Below, piece by piece: positions 1 through 10,200 of a stretch of 64,000 nt of DNA; position 1 is the stretch's first letter, and each line of letters starts with the position of its first letter. The stretch comes from Amycolatopsis umgeniensis (GTDB taxonomy: Bacteria > Actinomycetota > Actinomycetes > Mycobacteriales > Pseudonocardiaceae). Below the pieces are notes generated by a model. The model did no database searches. It had not been told where the DNA came from and saw nothing but the letters and a program-made list of their open reading frames with translations. The DNA lies in NCBI RefSeq assembly GCF_014205155.1, contig NZ_JACHMX010000001.1, positions 6,200,001-6,264,000 on the forward strand, given 5' to 3'. Position numbers and translations under genes: made by a program.

Positions 1-2
1 AG

Positions 3-110
3 TACCTCACGTACTACGCCGAACTCGAGTCGGTTGATGAGACCGTATACCGGATCTTCACGGGAACCATCCGCAACGGAATTGGGGATGCAGGGGAGGA
101 TGCAGTGTGA
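3..110 (+). CDS. C-terminal end of an unidentified protein (truncated by window edge)
   Basis: The third forward frame is open from the first base and ends at TGA 108-110, giving a 35-residue tail that ends GDAGEDAV. The tail has ordinary amino-acid composition (YLTYYAELESVDETVYRIF), and its stop overlaps the GTG start of the next gene in a GTGA arrangement. Both facts argue that it is the real 3' end of a translationally coupled upstream gene. The fragment is too short to name. Its coupling to a DUF6527-type gene suggests it could be an E1/ThiF- or E2-like component, because such genes often sit beside DUF6527. That is inference from context only. Confidence 0.5.
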   Translation, partial: YLTYYAELESVDETVYRIFTGTIRNGIGDAGEDAV

Positions 111-493
111 GGGAGACGCGGATCGTTCCCGAGTTCGTAACGTCGTTTCCCGCAGAACTGGAGCCGGGCCACCTCTACGTGTCCGCCCGGTTCTCCACCG
201 CCGCACACCTGTGTGCCTGCGGTTGTGGTCGTGAGGTCATCACGCCCCTCTCGCCGGCTCAGTGGGTGCTCACGTTTGACGGCACGGTCACGATATGGCC
301 ATCGATCGGGAACTGGGCGTTGCCGTGCCAATCCCACTACGTCATCGATCGCGGCACGATCAAGTGGGCACGCAACTTCACCTGTGACGAGATCCAGCTC
401 AACCGCGAGTCAGACCACCGCATCCTCGATGCCGTCCCTGCATCCCAGGGCCGTTGGTGGGGTCGCCTCCTTCGGCGTCTGACTGGTCACTGA
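107..493 (+). CDS. DUF6527-type small cysteine-rich protein
   Basis: A 128-residue protein starting at GTG 107, which overlaps the preceding stop by 4 bp. A CACGCGRE segment near residues 36-43 (Cys-x-Cys-Gly-Cys-Gly) is followed by a W/I-rich stretch (VTIWPSIGNW) and a later Cys-x-Ser-His pair (CQSHYVI). This is the pattern I associate with DUF6527 proteins, which look like small metal-binding or enzymatic domains. From family knowledge, they often lie in bacterial ubiquitin-like conjugation operons with E1/ThiF, E2 and ubiquitin-like genes. None of those partners is visible here because the window begins just upstream. The family call is from memory of the motif. The C-terminus is basic and may be divergent. 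Confidence 0.55.
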   Translation: MRETRIVPEFVTSFPAELEPGHLYVSARFSTAAHLCACGCGREVITPLSPAQWVLTFDGTVTIWPSIGNWALPCQSHYVIDRGTIKWARNFTCDEIQLNRESDHRILDAVPASQGRWWGRLLRRLTGH

Positions 494-808
494 CACCAGC
501 CGTGGCTGCGGCTACGAACAAGCGACCGACGTGAGCTGCGCGTGGCGTCCGCTTCCGCGCGCGGTGACGCCAACGGTATCGCCGAGATGTGCGCCACCGC
601 AGGCGTTGCCGTGGTGTTCGTGTCAGAGATCAAGTGCCGTATTCAGAGGGCGACGTGGTGGGCAGGTCCGTCGCGTGCCGTGATCGCGCTGAGCGACCGC
701 TACAAGAGGGACGAGCATTTCTGGTTCAGCTTCTTCCACGAGGTGGCCCACGTTCTACCGCATCGACGAAGGAACCCTAGCCGCCACACGGGTATGACGC
801 TCATGTGA
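494..808 (+). pseudogene. Remnant of a HigA/ImmA-IrrE-type antitoxin-protease gene
   Basis: The frame is open from 494 (just after a TGA) to TGA 806-808. The first usable start is GTG 542. The middle reads like the C-terminal metallopeptidase half of HigA-type XRE-ImmA proteins: CATAGVAVVFV, then LSDRYKRDEHFWFSFFHEVAH with the HExxH zinc motif, then an abrupt basic tail (RRRNPSRHTG). The N-terminal helix-turn-helix part and the C-terminal part after HExxH are missing, so it is probably a truncated, non-functional copy. Its last bases overlap the end of the convergent drmC gene. I infer that the arrival of the DISARM operon or an accompanying deletion cut it. The HExxH is intact, so a short expressed protein cannot be excluded. 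Confidence 0.5.
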
Positions 809-1541
809 CAAGCACTTGTTGGTAAAGCAGGTCTTCGGCCTCAAGCAGTTCGCGTTCGACGGCCTCGGTGAGGGTGCGGTCGTCGATGAGTACGCCGAAC
901 TCGACGTTGCCATGTTCCGCACTCCACGAGAAGTTCGCGCTGGTCACCAGCAGGAACCGGTGGTCGATGGCGAGAAACTTCGCGTGGTTGCGCACGCCTG
1001 CGCCGTCGAAGTCCTTCGTACGCAGGACGATCGCGGGTCGAAGGTGCGCAGCAACTTCCGAGGCGGTCGGTGCGCCTCGGCCTGCGGCTGTCGCGTCCAG
1101 GTACACCCGCACGGCCAGCTCCGGCCGTCCGGCGGCCTGCCGCAGGGCTTGCCACAGGCCCGAGGAGCGCTGGAAGTTGAAGGTGGAGCAGGTAATGGAC
1201 TGCCGCGCACTGTCGACAAGGTGGGGCACGGAGGTGGTGAGCGGCCCGCTGCGAGCGAGGTGTCCGGGCATCGTCCACAGGGGCGTCGCCGAGGTCGGGG
1301 CGGACCGTGCGCCCTCGATGGCCCTCAGGACGGCGATGCGGGACGCCGAGGACGACCCGGCGGCCAGAAGCGTCCGAACTGTTGCGCGGTTCCCCGCGGC
1401 GACGGCTCTCAGCGCGCTGGTAAGCGTGTCACCGTCTGCGAGCCGGTCCGCGACGAGGCCGGCCTCGGTCCCGGTGAGTCGCTGTCCCAGTTCCCAGGCC
1501 GCCGCGGGGTCAATCGGCGCGTCCGAAGAACCCAACACCAC
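801..1541 (-). CDS. drmC: DISARM protein DrmC, phospholipase D-like
   Basis: About 246 residues if translation starts at GTG 1541 (GTG 1538 or TTG 1535 are alternatives after GGGAG). It overlaps the end of drmB by about 30 bp. The C-terminal half is a PLD-type domain with one HxKxxxxD motif, HAKFLAID (His186, Lys188, Asp193), followed by TSANFSWSAEHGNVEFGV, where Asn and Glu complete the PLD signature. One HKD motif implies an active site formed by dimerisation. DrmC is the last gene of both DISARM classes. In studied systems it appears dispensable for some phages, and its nuclease or lipase activity is not well defined. Position at the end of the operon supports the call. Confidence 0.85.
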   Translation of the reverse strand: MVLGSSDAPIDPAAAWELGQRLTGTEAGLVADRLADGDTLTSALRAVAAGNRATVRTLLAAGSSSASRIAVLRAIEGARSAPTSATPLWTMPGHLARSGPLTTSVPHLVDSARQSITCSTFNFQRSSGLWQALRQAAGRPELAVRVYLDATAAGRGAPTASEVAAHLRPAIVLRTKDFDGAGVRNHAKFLAIDHRFLLVTSANFSWSAEHGNVEFGVLIDDRTLTEAVERELLEAEDLLYQQVLVT

Positions 1542-3534
1542 TCCCAGGTAGGTCGACGAGGAAGCGCCGGTCGAGGAACCGGTTGGCCCGTTCACACGAG
1601 GTCTCCGATGCCATGACACAGCAGTGGCAGGCGGCGCCGTGCAGAAAGTCCTCAGGGTCCTGTGGGGTGCGCATCGCGCAGATCGGGTCCGAGGAGCATC
1701 GGGTGGCTCGGTACAGCGCGCCGGATACAACGCATTCGAGCCGGTCAGGTTCACTCAGCTGCACCAGGCCGCCGAGGGTGCCGTCGCTATCGGAGGCGGT
1801 CGTGCAGATGAGCAATCCGGCCGCCGCTTCGCGGCTTTCGGACTCTGGCCAAGCGTACAGCCGTTCGCTCAGGCTGGCGGCGGAGTAGCCGCACGTCATG
1901 GCCAATTCCCGGATCAGTACGTGCGCGAAGGTGTGGATGAGCCAGTATCGCGGCGGCCTGAGCCGGGTGTCGGGGTCCACATCCTGCGCGGTCTCGGAGA
2001 AGCGACGGTAGAAGTTGCGCCGATGCGCGTCTCGCTGGGCACGCCAGATTTCCGTCGTTTCGATCCGGGTTTCCCACGCCGCCACGGCGGCCTCGTCGAG
2101 TTGCAGATAGATGCCCTCGCCGCGATCCTCCGTTGCCACCGTCCACGCCGGGTACGGCGCTCTGGTCAGCGGGGCCAGGCGTTGGGGCAGGTCACCGACC
2201 CGGTCCATGTCGTCGATGCGGGTGAAGCCGACGAGCGCGTTGACCTTGCGCAGCCGTTCGACGGCCAGCACCCTGGTGATCTCCGGTCGAAGCTCGGGAC
2301 CACGATCCCGCCGAGACAGCGTCAGCCCGCTTACTTCGTCCTCGTGCCGGAGCCCGAGCGGGTCCTTGAGCAGGTACTGCCATTCCGGAACGAGCAGGTC
2401 CACCGGGTCCCACTGCTTGGCCCAAGCGTCCAGTTCCTGGGCCGACTCGGGCGGCAAAAGAGCAGTCGCGACGGCCTGGGCAAGTTTTTCGTCCGAGAGT
2501 TCGGACACGTCGACCTTGCCGTCGAGTACGTCCCGCAGGGTGTCCAGGTCGTCTGCGTACTTGGCGAGCTTCTCGCCCAACGCCACGCGGATGCGTGCGG
2601 CGAGGTCGCCGGTCTCTTCTTGTGACGACTCTGGCATCACGATGATCGACTGCGTCGCCGGGAACCAGAGGTTTGACGCGCCGACGAGCATGAGCCGAGC
2701 TTCGTTGCGGCACCCCTTCGGCTCGAAGGCGTCGAGGTGGGGATGGCGGCCACGGCAGTTGGGAAGCTTGCTCTTACCCGCTTCCCCCTGAGCCTCGTTC
2801 ATCCCTCGCCGTGCGCCACATGACTCGCACCCGATCACGGCCGATGCGCCCTTGCCCGCAGTGCGGTCAACCATCTTCAGCGCCGGGAACTCCGCCTGTG
2901 GGCAGGGCTTCCAGTGGTGTACCCACTCGTCGTAGGGAAACTCGTCGAGGTGACCGTCCACGCAAGCCAATAGATACCGAGCGGGCACTGCCGTGCGCCG
3001 GACCGGCTTACGAGTCCGGTTGCCCGACCTGCCTGTGCACTTGGCGTGCTCGAAGCAGGCCAGGTCGGCGCGAAACGGGTGGGTGTTCGTGTACGCGAAC
3101 TGCGAAACCGTGCCCAGCATGTCGCATCCGGTGCAGCGCAGCCATTGCGGGAACACTCGTGCGGGCACACCGAGGTCGTTGCCCTCGGTGGACAGGCTGA
3201 TCTTCTTCGGCTGCCACGGGTGCGGGCGCAACTGCACGTCGCGGGACCGGAGCAGCTTGCCCACGACTTCGCGCAACCGTGGAGCGCGGATCTGCGGGAT
3301 GCCGTCGCGGCGCCGCCAGATTCGATCCCAGTCGTCCAGGCCAGTCGGCATGATCGTGAACTGCGGCAGGTCCATGATCGAGCCAGGTCCGTAGGTGTAG
3401 AGCAACGATGACGGACGACCCGAGCCGACCTTCGCGCGATTGTGCTTGGTTGCCTTTTCGGCCTCGCGCTCCGCGTCACCCAGCGGGTCGACGGCGGTGG
3501 CGGCGTCATAGACGAACCGGGTATCGACGGTCAC
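1510..3534 (-). CDS. drmB: DISARM protein DrmB (DUF1998)
   Basis: The start is taken as GTG 3534, which forms a GTGA overlap with the drmA stop. A longer frame to 3558 exists but would overlap more. The protein is about 674 residues. The N-terminus contains RPSSLLYTYGPGS, typical of DrmB openings. The middle has zinc-like cysteine pairs (CTGCDMLG, CESCGARRG). The C-terminal DUF1998 region (from about residue 540) has HTFAHVLIRELA, a GLxxLxxP-like stretch and the cysteine cluster CHCCVMASETSC near residue 645. DrmB works with the DrmA helicase: the DrmAB pair binds and translocates on DNA and is loaded on unprotected phage DNA with a 5' end. It is an essential core of DISARM. Confidence 0.92.
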   Translation of the reverse strand: MTVDTRFVYDAATAVDPLGDAEREAEKATKHNRAKVGSGRPSSLLYTYGPGSIMDLPQFTIMPTGLDDWDRIWRRRDGIPQIRAPRLREVVGKLLRSRDVQLRPHPWQPKKISLSTEGNDLGVPARVFPQWLRCTGCDMLGTVSQFAYTNTHPFRADLACFEHAKCTGRSGNRTRKPVRRTAVPARYLLACVDGHLDEFPYDEWVHHWKPCPQAEFPALKMVDRTAGKGASAVIGCESCGARRGMNEAQGEAGKSKLPNCRGRHPHLDAFEPKGCRNEARLMLVGASNLWFPATQSIIVMPESSQEETGDLAARIRVALGEKLAKYADDLDTLRDVLDGKVDVSELSDEKLAQAVATALLPPESAQELDAWAKQWDPVDLLVPEWQYLLKDPLGLRHEDEVSGLTLSRRDRGPELRPEITRVLAVERLRKVNALVGFTRIDDMDRVGDLPQRLAPLTRAPYPAWTVATEDRGEGIYLQLDEAAVAAWETRIETTEIWRAQRDAHRRNFYRRFSETAQDVDPDTRLRPPRYWLIHTFAHVLIRELAMTCGYSAASLSERLYAWPESESREAAAGLLICTTASDSDGTLGGLVQLSEPDRLECVVSGALYRATRCSSDPICAMRTPQDPEDFLHGAACHCCVMASETSCERANRFLDRRFLVDLPGSGVGFFGRAD

Positions 3535-6500
3535 GGGTTCTCCTGAGGTGGTTCCCACCGGGGTGCTCCGGGAGGCGCGATGTAGACGAGGTTCTCCTTG
3601 ATGGGGCTCACGAGAAGGTTGATTTCTGGCTGCACCTCTCGCATTGAGTTGGCCACGACGAACGGCGGCGCGTCCCGGGAGTCCGCACGGGACTTGGCGT
3701 TCTCTGCGCTCATCATCAGCGCGTCATGTCGTGTCTCGTCGGTGACTTTCTCGTAAACCAGCGACTTCCGGTGGTCGGCCAGGTACTTGCGCCGCTTCTC
3801 CCAGTGGTCGAGGCGGTTCACCAGCTGGTCTCGCGCCCGGCGGGCGGCGTCCTCGTTCGACGCGCCCAGCACCCGGCTGACCAGGGCGTCGATGAGGTCG
3901 ACGACGAAGTCGCGCCGGCTGTCGATGCCGCCCGCGTTGTGTTCCGGGGAGAGTCCTTGTGTCTCGGCCGCCTGCAGGACACGGGTCGCGCTGACAAGTA
4001 CGCCGTCCAGGCCACGGTCGAGTGAGGTCGCCGAGAACGGCGTGACCGACAATGCCTCGACCTGGGCGTAGAACGTCTCGTGGTAGTGCCGGAACTGCTC
4101 GAAGTGCGCCAGGTCGCGTGGTCGTGCCCAGTTGCCCAGCGACACCACCAATCCTGGCCGGGTTGCGTCCCGGCCCACGCGCGAGGATGCCTGGATGTAC
4201 TCGGCGGTATTCTTCGGCTGGCCGACCACGAGCATCAACCCGAGCCGGGTGACGTCCACACCGACCTGGAGCATCGACGTGGCCAGCACCGCATCGAACG
4301 GAGCGACCTCGCGCGTGAGTACCGGCTTCTTCGCCTCGCGCGAGGCCCGCAGTTCGCGCTTGCCGGCCGTGGAGTCGAACCTGGGCTCGAAGCTCACGGC
4401 CATCTGGTCCAGAGTCGCGGTGATATCGGCGCTGGCAACCCGCGAGGTGAGTTCGGCGACGTGCAGCGAACCGAAGTCGGTGCCGGTCCTGCTGGGCAGT
4501 AGCGACCACGGTCGGCGCTTGGCGAGCGCGGTCTGGATGTCGTCGCCCATGTACCGCGCCATGCCCGCGAGTTCGCGGGTGGCGCTGAAGTACCCCACCA
4601 GCGACAGGTACGGATCGGCCGCCTCACCGCAGCGGTCAAGCAGCAGTTGGCCCGCCGCCATCAGTACCTCGGCCACTCGGATCTCCGCGGTGGTCAGGCG
4701 GACGCCCGTGGTCGACAGGCCAACGTAACGCCGTCCTGGGAACTTGTCCGAGATCGGTTCTTCCCTGGAGAAGAACGTGTTGCCCGCGTCCAGCACCTGC
4801 GGCGGAAAGATCGTGATATCCCGCCCATACAGCGCTTTGACCTGATCGGCGGCGTTGCGTGCCGTCGCTGTGGACGCGACCAGCAACGGCCGCACCGCAC
4901 GGTGGTCAGCGGTTCGCCACGTGGTCATCACGTCGATAGCGACCTCGAACAGCCCGACCGTGGTCCCGAGCGCACCGGTTATCAGATGCAACTCATCCTG
5001 AATGACCAAATCCGGCGGGCGCAGCCGGGAAGCCGGACGCACTGCGGCTGCGGGCAGGCCGTCCTTGGCCGGGTGCTTGTTGCCGTCCTTGATGTCGCAG
5101 TGCTTGTAGTCAGGGTGGACGAATCCGTGCCGCTCGCACCGCCGCGACACATACCCGAACAGGGATGCCGCCTCGCCCTCGCGCGCCAGCCGGGCGAACT
5201 TGTCGACCGTCGCGATAAGGAACACGGGCACGAGCCGGTAGATCTCCTCGTCCACCGTCAGTACCGGCAGCCCCTCTGCCGACACACCGCCCTCGGCGAA
5301 TGGGCACTCGGCCAGGTCGTCGCCGCAGTAGACGTGCACACGGCGGGTCTCCGGCCTGGCCTTGACATCGCCTGGCCCGATCCGGGTGCCGCACCAGGGG
5401 CACCGCTGGATCTGCAAGACGGTCAGCCGGTAGTTGCCGCCGGCGTTGTTCGCCCGCGTCAACTGTTGTTCGGCTTCGTCGAATCGCTTCGGGCTCACGT
5501 CCGTTCCGACCCACAGACCGATCCGGAACGGCTCGGCCCCCCACGTGGCCACGTCGTCAAGCCGAGCCAACTCCGCGGCGCACACGAGAGAGGTGGCGCG
5601 TTGAAACTGCTGGGCGGTGAGTAGCCGCAGTGTGTACCGCATTAGCACCGCGATCCCGGAATTGCCGTCCAGCGGACCGTCCGGTGTGGGCATGATGCCC
5701 TGGCGCCGCCGGATGGCGAACGTATACGCGGCCAGTCCGAGGTACGCCTCGGTCTTGCCGCCACCGGTGGGGAAGAACAGCAGCTGGGCCTTCGGATCGT
5801 TGCTGGAACGCCGCTGCGCCGCCGGGTCGGTCAGCATCGGTAGCTGCATGAGCACGAACGCCAGCTGGAACGTGCGCCACGAGTGCGCCTTCGGCCCCTG
5901 CGCGAGGACCGCCGCCCGCGCGTGGTCGATGCTCTCGCCGGGATTGCCTGCCCGGCGCTGTGCCACTTGCGTTTGGACGCGCTGATCAGCCATCACCCGG
6001 TTCATGAACCGGAAGCACCGCAGCGCCTCGTCGTCAGCGAGCAGGTGGTCAAGGCCATCCGCGAGCTGCCGTTGTACCTGCTGAGCTTCTCGCACCAGTT
6101 CGACGCCGTCCACACGCAGATGCTCAGGCAGCGCCTCAGCTCTAGTGAGCTGCTCGTCGAGCCAGGTGCGGTATCCGGCGACGATCGGCTCGAGCCCAGT
6201 CCGCAGCTCCTCACGGCTGGCGGCCTGCAGCCCTCGCATATCCAGCAGGGCCGCCCCGATCTCCTCGGCAGTGGTCTGCGGGGTCTGCACCGTCGGCAAC
6301 CAGGTCGTCCACACGGCACTGGCACGCCGGATCTCGCCGGACGCCTTCCAGTCGACCGAACAGGTGCGCCCGATGGCGAACTCCAGCCGGTCACGGTACT
6401 GGAGCCTCAGGCGCCGCAGCTCGTCGTCCCGTTCCTCGCGAGTATCGGCCAGCCTGTCGGAAACTGGCAGGAAAACCTCGCGGCCACTCGCCTCGACCAG

Positions 6501-7211
6501 CAGTTTTGTCTGATACAGCCAGGCGTTGACGGGAATCTTGCGCGGCGCCACCCGATCGTTGCACAGCGCCACCTCGATCAGCTTCTTCCCGCCCTCGACG
6601 TCGTCGTAGCGGTCCACCCTGAGCACAACGGTGTCCCGCAGGTGGATCGTCGTCGTATGCACGGGGTCGAGATTGGCGACGCTGATCGTCTTCTTGATCT
6701 CGATGGGTGTGCGCTTGTATCGGCGAACGGTATTTTCGCTGTTCTCCCGCTTCTCTTTGGTCGGCTCGTACTGCCCCCACGAAGCGGTCACGGTGAACTC
6801 GGCCAGGTCGTCGGGGATCTGACAGCGCAACCCCATCGACGCCGGGATCATCAGACCGCGCTGCTGCGGCTGATCCTCGACACTGTCCTCGTCCGACCCC
6901 GCACCGCTCTCGTCTACGGCGGTGACCGGAACCCCCCGGCTCTCATCAGCGTCGGTCGCGTCACCGACGTCGGTAGCCGCTTCGTCCTCGTCGGCGTCCG
7001 ACGGGTCCTCCCTGCCGGATGCCAACCGCGCCGGCGCGATCCGCCCTACCAGATAGGCCACATCCGGCACACCATCGAGCACTTCCTCCGGACCGTTTGC
7101 GGGGCCGAGAAGTTCCCGTTCGAGGATGTCGACTAGGTTCTCCCGCACGGTGAGCGACCGCCCGTCCGACTCATGCATCAGTCGGTAGTGCTGGTCCTGC
7201 GGGGCGTTCAC
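3531..7211 (-). CDS. drmA: DISARM helicase DrmA
   Basis: A 1226-residue SF2 helicase starting at GTG 7211 in a GTGA overlap with drmMI. Visible motifs are Walker A FFPTGGGKTEAYLGL (about residue 480), a Walker B-like QDELHLITGALG (about 740; DELH instead of DEAH, as usual in this family), and the C-terminal helicase motifs GVDVTRLGLMLVVGQPKN and QASSRVGRD (from about 985). A CxxC zinc element (CPWCGTRIG) lies between the helicase domains. The N-terminus holds an acidic low-complexity stretch (DADEDEAATD). DrmA and DrmB form the motor core common to all DISARM systems and discriminate unmethylated invading DNA. Confidence 0.93.
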   Translation of the reverse strand: MNAPQDQHYRLMHESDGRSLTVRENLVDILERELLGPANGPEEVLDGVPDVAYLVGRIAPARLASGREDPSDADEDEAATDVGDATDADESRGVPVTAVDESGAGSDEDSVEDQPQQRGLMIPASMGLRCQIPDDLAEFTVTASWGQYEPTKEKRENSENTVRRYKRTPIEIKKTISVANLDPVHTTTIHLRDTVVLRVDRYDDVEGGKKLIEVALCNDRVAPRKIPVNAWLYQTKLLVEASGREVFLPVSDRLADTREERDDELRRLRLQYRDRLEFAIGRTCSVDWKASGEIRRASAVWTTWLPTVQTPQTTAEEIGAALLDMRGLQAASREELRTGLEPIVAGYRTWLDEQLTRAEALPEHLRVDGVELVREAQQVQRQLADGLDHLLADDEALRCFRFMNRVMADQRVQTQVAQRRAGNPGESIDHARAAVLAQGPKAHSWRTFQLAFVLMQLPMLTDPAAQRRSSNDPKAQLLFFPTGGGKTEAYLGLAAYTFAIRRRQGIMPTPDGPLDGNSGIAVLMRYTLRLLTAQQFQRATSLVCAAELARLDDVATWGAEPFRIGLWVGTDVSPKRFDEAEQQLTRANNAGGNYRLTVLQIQRCPWCGTRIGPGDVKARPETRRVHVYCGDDLAECPFAEGGVSAEGLPVLTVDEEIYRLVPVFLIATVDKFARLAREGEAASLFGYVSRRCERHGFVHPDYKHCDIKDGNKHPAKDGLPAAAVRPASRLRPPDLVIQDELHLITGALGTTVGLFEVAIDVMTTWRTADHRAVRPLLVASTATARNAADQVKALYGRDITIFPPQVLDAGNTFFSREEPISDKFPGRRYVGLSTTGVRLTTAEIRVAEVLMAAGQLLLDRCGEAADPYLSLVGYFSATRELAGMARYMGDDIQTALAKRRPWSLLPSRTGTDFGSLHVAELTSRVASADITATLDQMAVSFEPRFDSTAGKRELRASREAKKPVLTREVAPFDAVLATSMLQVGVDVTRLGLMLVVGQPKNTAEYIQASSRVGRDATRPGLVVSLGNWARPRDLAHFEQFRHYHETFYAQVEALSVTPFSATSLDRGLDGVLVSATRVLQAAETQGLSPEHNAGGIDSRRDFVVDLIDALVSRVLGASNEDAARRARDQLVNRLDHWEKRRKYLADHRKSLVYEKVTDETRHDALMMSAENAKSRADSRDAPPFVVANSMREVQPEINLLVSPIKENLVYIAPPGAPRWEPPQENP

Positions 7212-10200
7212 TCGTCATCCCCCTCATCCTCGACCGCTGGTGGCGCCTCGCCCTGAGCGGCGGCCCGGCGTTGGTTCTCCTCAAGCAGCCGATCCACAAT
7301 CTCCACCCGCGCTGCCGGACTGACCGTCCACCGGGTCATCTGCCGGTAAGTGTGGAAGCCGTGGTCCAGTGGAACGTCACCCCAGCCGTAGGCGTGCATG
7401 ACTGCCTGATCGAGCTCGACGTGAATCTCCCGCATCCGCGCCACGTCTGCATCAGCGGAGTCTGCGGTGTCCGAGTCGTTGACCAAGTTGTAGAGCTTGG
7501 TCAACCCCAGCTGGCGGCGCAACATAACCTCTCGCCGCTCGATGTCCAACACCCGCCCGATCTCCGCCAGCCGTTCTGTCGGCTCAGGGCGTGGAAAAGT
7601 CTCGAATACATCGGATGGCGTATAGCGCGGGTCACTACGCAAGCCAGAACCGTACTTGATTGCCCACATCTGGTGCAGGTTCGACGACAACGTCGCCTGA
7701 TCAGCAAATGAGTCCGTCGCAAACACAACCGTTGCCTCGCTTGGGATCGCTCCCTTCTTTAGTCTCATTGGCATTACAGCTCTGCTATGGCGTGTGATGA
7801 CAAGGATTTCTTGCAGCTCCGAAATCGCTTTTCGCATCGCCGGTCGTGACCTGAAGAAAAGCCACCAAGGTGCATCGCGCACCGCCTTTGCCTTTTTTGC
7901 ACGCACTGGTTTTACAGTCTCAACAATTCGCCGATAAGGCAGCGGGTAGTCGCGAGCGCTACTCTCTGACCTATCATTGAAGTCGATCACCCAGCGAGAA
8001 GGCGAAGTGTCTGGACGAGAATTGAGATCTTCGCCGGTAAGGTACCGAAGTATAACCTCCGCATTCTTTGGGTCATGCCTTATCCATGCGATTGCCTCGT
8101 CGGGCTCCAGCACGAATCCGTCACCGTAAGGCTTGCATCCTTCAAATGTGATTCCGCGGTTCTCATTCAATCTCACCGGACGACTATCTATCCGTCCGGC
8201 CGGTTCCAGCAAGGTAGAGATGCGGTCAACCACTACACCGTCAGCTACTCGCGGCACATCAGCCGCAACGGCGCGACGACTTCCCCATAGCGCAGCGTAT
8301 TCAAGATTAGCACTGGAAGCAGGCCAAGGTTTGCTCTGGATCGCTCGGATGATGGTGAATCCGCTCGCAACAATCCGATCAAGACCAGTCTCGCGGGTAT
8401 CCCCCTGCGCCACAGTATTCGTGGCGATTAGTCCGAGATTCCCTTGACCGCCTAGCAGGTCCATCGCCCGCAAGAGAAAGTAGGCCACAAGGTCTGCACG
8501 CCCACCGCCGGTCCCGCTTGAAAGAACGTGACTGAACCAGTCGCGGATGTTGCCGCCCTGGGCGCCTGAGATCTTTGTCCCGCCCAGAAATGGAGGGTTG
8601 CCGACGATGGCGTCGAAGCCACCGCGCTCCATCACGTCCGGCACCATAAGGATCCAGTGCAGCGGCTTCCAGCGCTCGTAGTCCGTATGGATGGTCGGGG
8701 TGAGTCCGGCGTCGAGGATATCGTCAAGCATGGCGCGGTCGGACCCGTTGTGTGCCAGGTTGAGCGCCCAACTGAGGTCTGTGTACGCGGAGTTCAGCTT
8801 CTTGCCCGGCTTGCCGCCGTGCCTGAGCCCAGTGGCGATCACCGCGTCGCCGATTTCGGTCAGCTCCGCGACGAGATCGCGATACTCCCGCCACTGTCGG
8901 CGTTTGGTGGTCGCCGAGCGCTGCGGGTCGGCGTCGTTGACCTCGGTTGCGAGCTGCCTGCGCAACGTGACCGCGCGCTGCAGCGTGCTGTCGACGTCGG
9001 GCTGGAACGGCATCTGCCGTGGGATGTCAGGGTCGATGTGTTGATACTTCAGTTGCCGGACGTCGGTGAGGCCGAGAAGAGAGTTGCCGTGCAGGATCTT
9101 GTCGTCAACGAAGGAGAACGGCAGTTTCGGGTCGAGCGACACCAACCACAGCGATAGCTTGCACATCTCCACGGCCATACTGTTGATGTCCGCCCCATAC
9201 AGGCAGGTCGCCACCACGGTTCGGACGGCGTGTGTCATCTGCTCATGCGGTGTACCGACGGCCACGCCTTCACGCTGCCACGCCTCCACCAACCGCTCAG
9301 CCAAATACCGGGCAGCAGCGACGAGGAACGCACCCGAGCCGCAGGCGATGTCGGCGACTTTGAGGTCAAGAATCCGCCACGACTCCTTCAGTACCCAGCC
9401 ATCTACTTGTTGGTGCGGTCCGGGGTCGTAGACGAGGGGTTCCAGTGCGTGCAGCACAACCTCCTCGGCGAGGGATCGGGGCGTGTAGTGAGCGCCCGCC
9501 GTCGCTCGTGACGGCGTCTCGACCACCAGAACACCGCCAGGCACTACGACTAGGGGCCTGTTGCGCAGGTCGCGGCGGACGATCCCGACGAACGGCCGCA
9601 GCCTGTCTCGCAGCTCGGCATCCGAGGTCACCGCGCGCAGGGCGCGTTCGGCGTCCTCGATCTTATTGTTGTCGCGGATGGCCTTGACCAGTGCTGCCTT
9701 CGAGGGCGGGGTGGCGGCGGGCTGGTGCTCTTTAGCCCACGAGAGGATCGCGTCGGCCAGCGCGCTGTCGCCGCGATTGGTCGTCGCGAGCGATTCCAGC
9801 ACCGCAAGTGGGATCTCCGGTTCCTCACCCTCCTTTCCGATCAGTCCTATGGTCACCTCGTCGACCTCGGCGCACGAGTAGCCGAGCAGGCCTTCGTAGA
9901 TGTAGCCGATCTGCTCGACATCGATGTCCCGGAAGGAGATCCGTCGGGCAGGCTGCCCCTTGAGCTTGGCGAACTGGACGGCGCGCATCACCTCCAGCAT
10001 CACCCGGTCGGACACCGTGATGGCCAATGTCCCTTGTGGACCACGAGCGGCGAGGAACGGAAACCGACTGGAGTCGAACAGCGAGCCGCCATACGGCGGC
10101 AGTCGAATATCCTCAAAGGAGGCTCCCCGGTAGAGCGCCTGTGAGGTGGCAAGGAGGCGATGCCAGGTTAGATGGGTGGCGTCGAGGGCTTCGCTGCCTT

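Noticed and set aside
816..1616. Long plus-strand frames opposite drmC
   Set aside because: They mirror the drmC coding frame in high-GC DNA and lack any recognisable domain; the minus-strand HKD motif shows which strand is real.
5883..7136. 417-residue plus-strand frame opposite drmA
   Set aside because: Composition is Arg/Pro/Gly-rich and it lies fully inside the helicase gene; typical antisense shadow.
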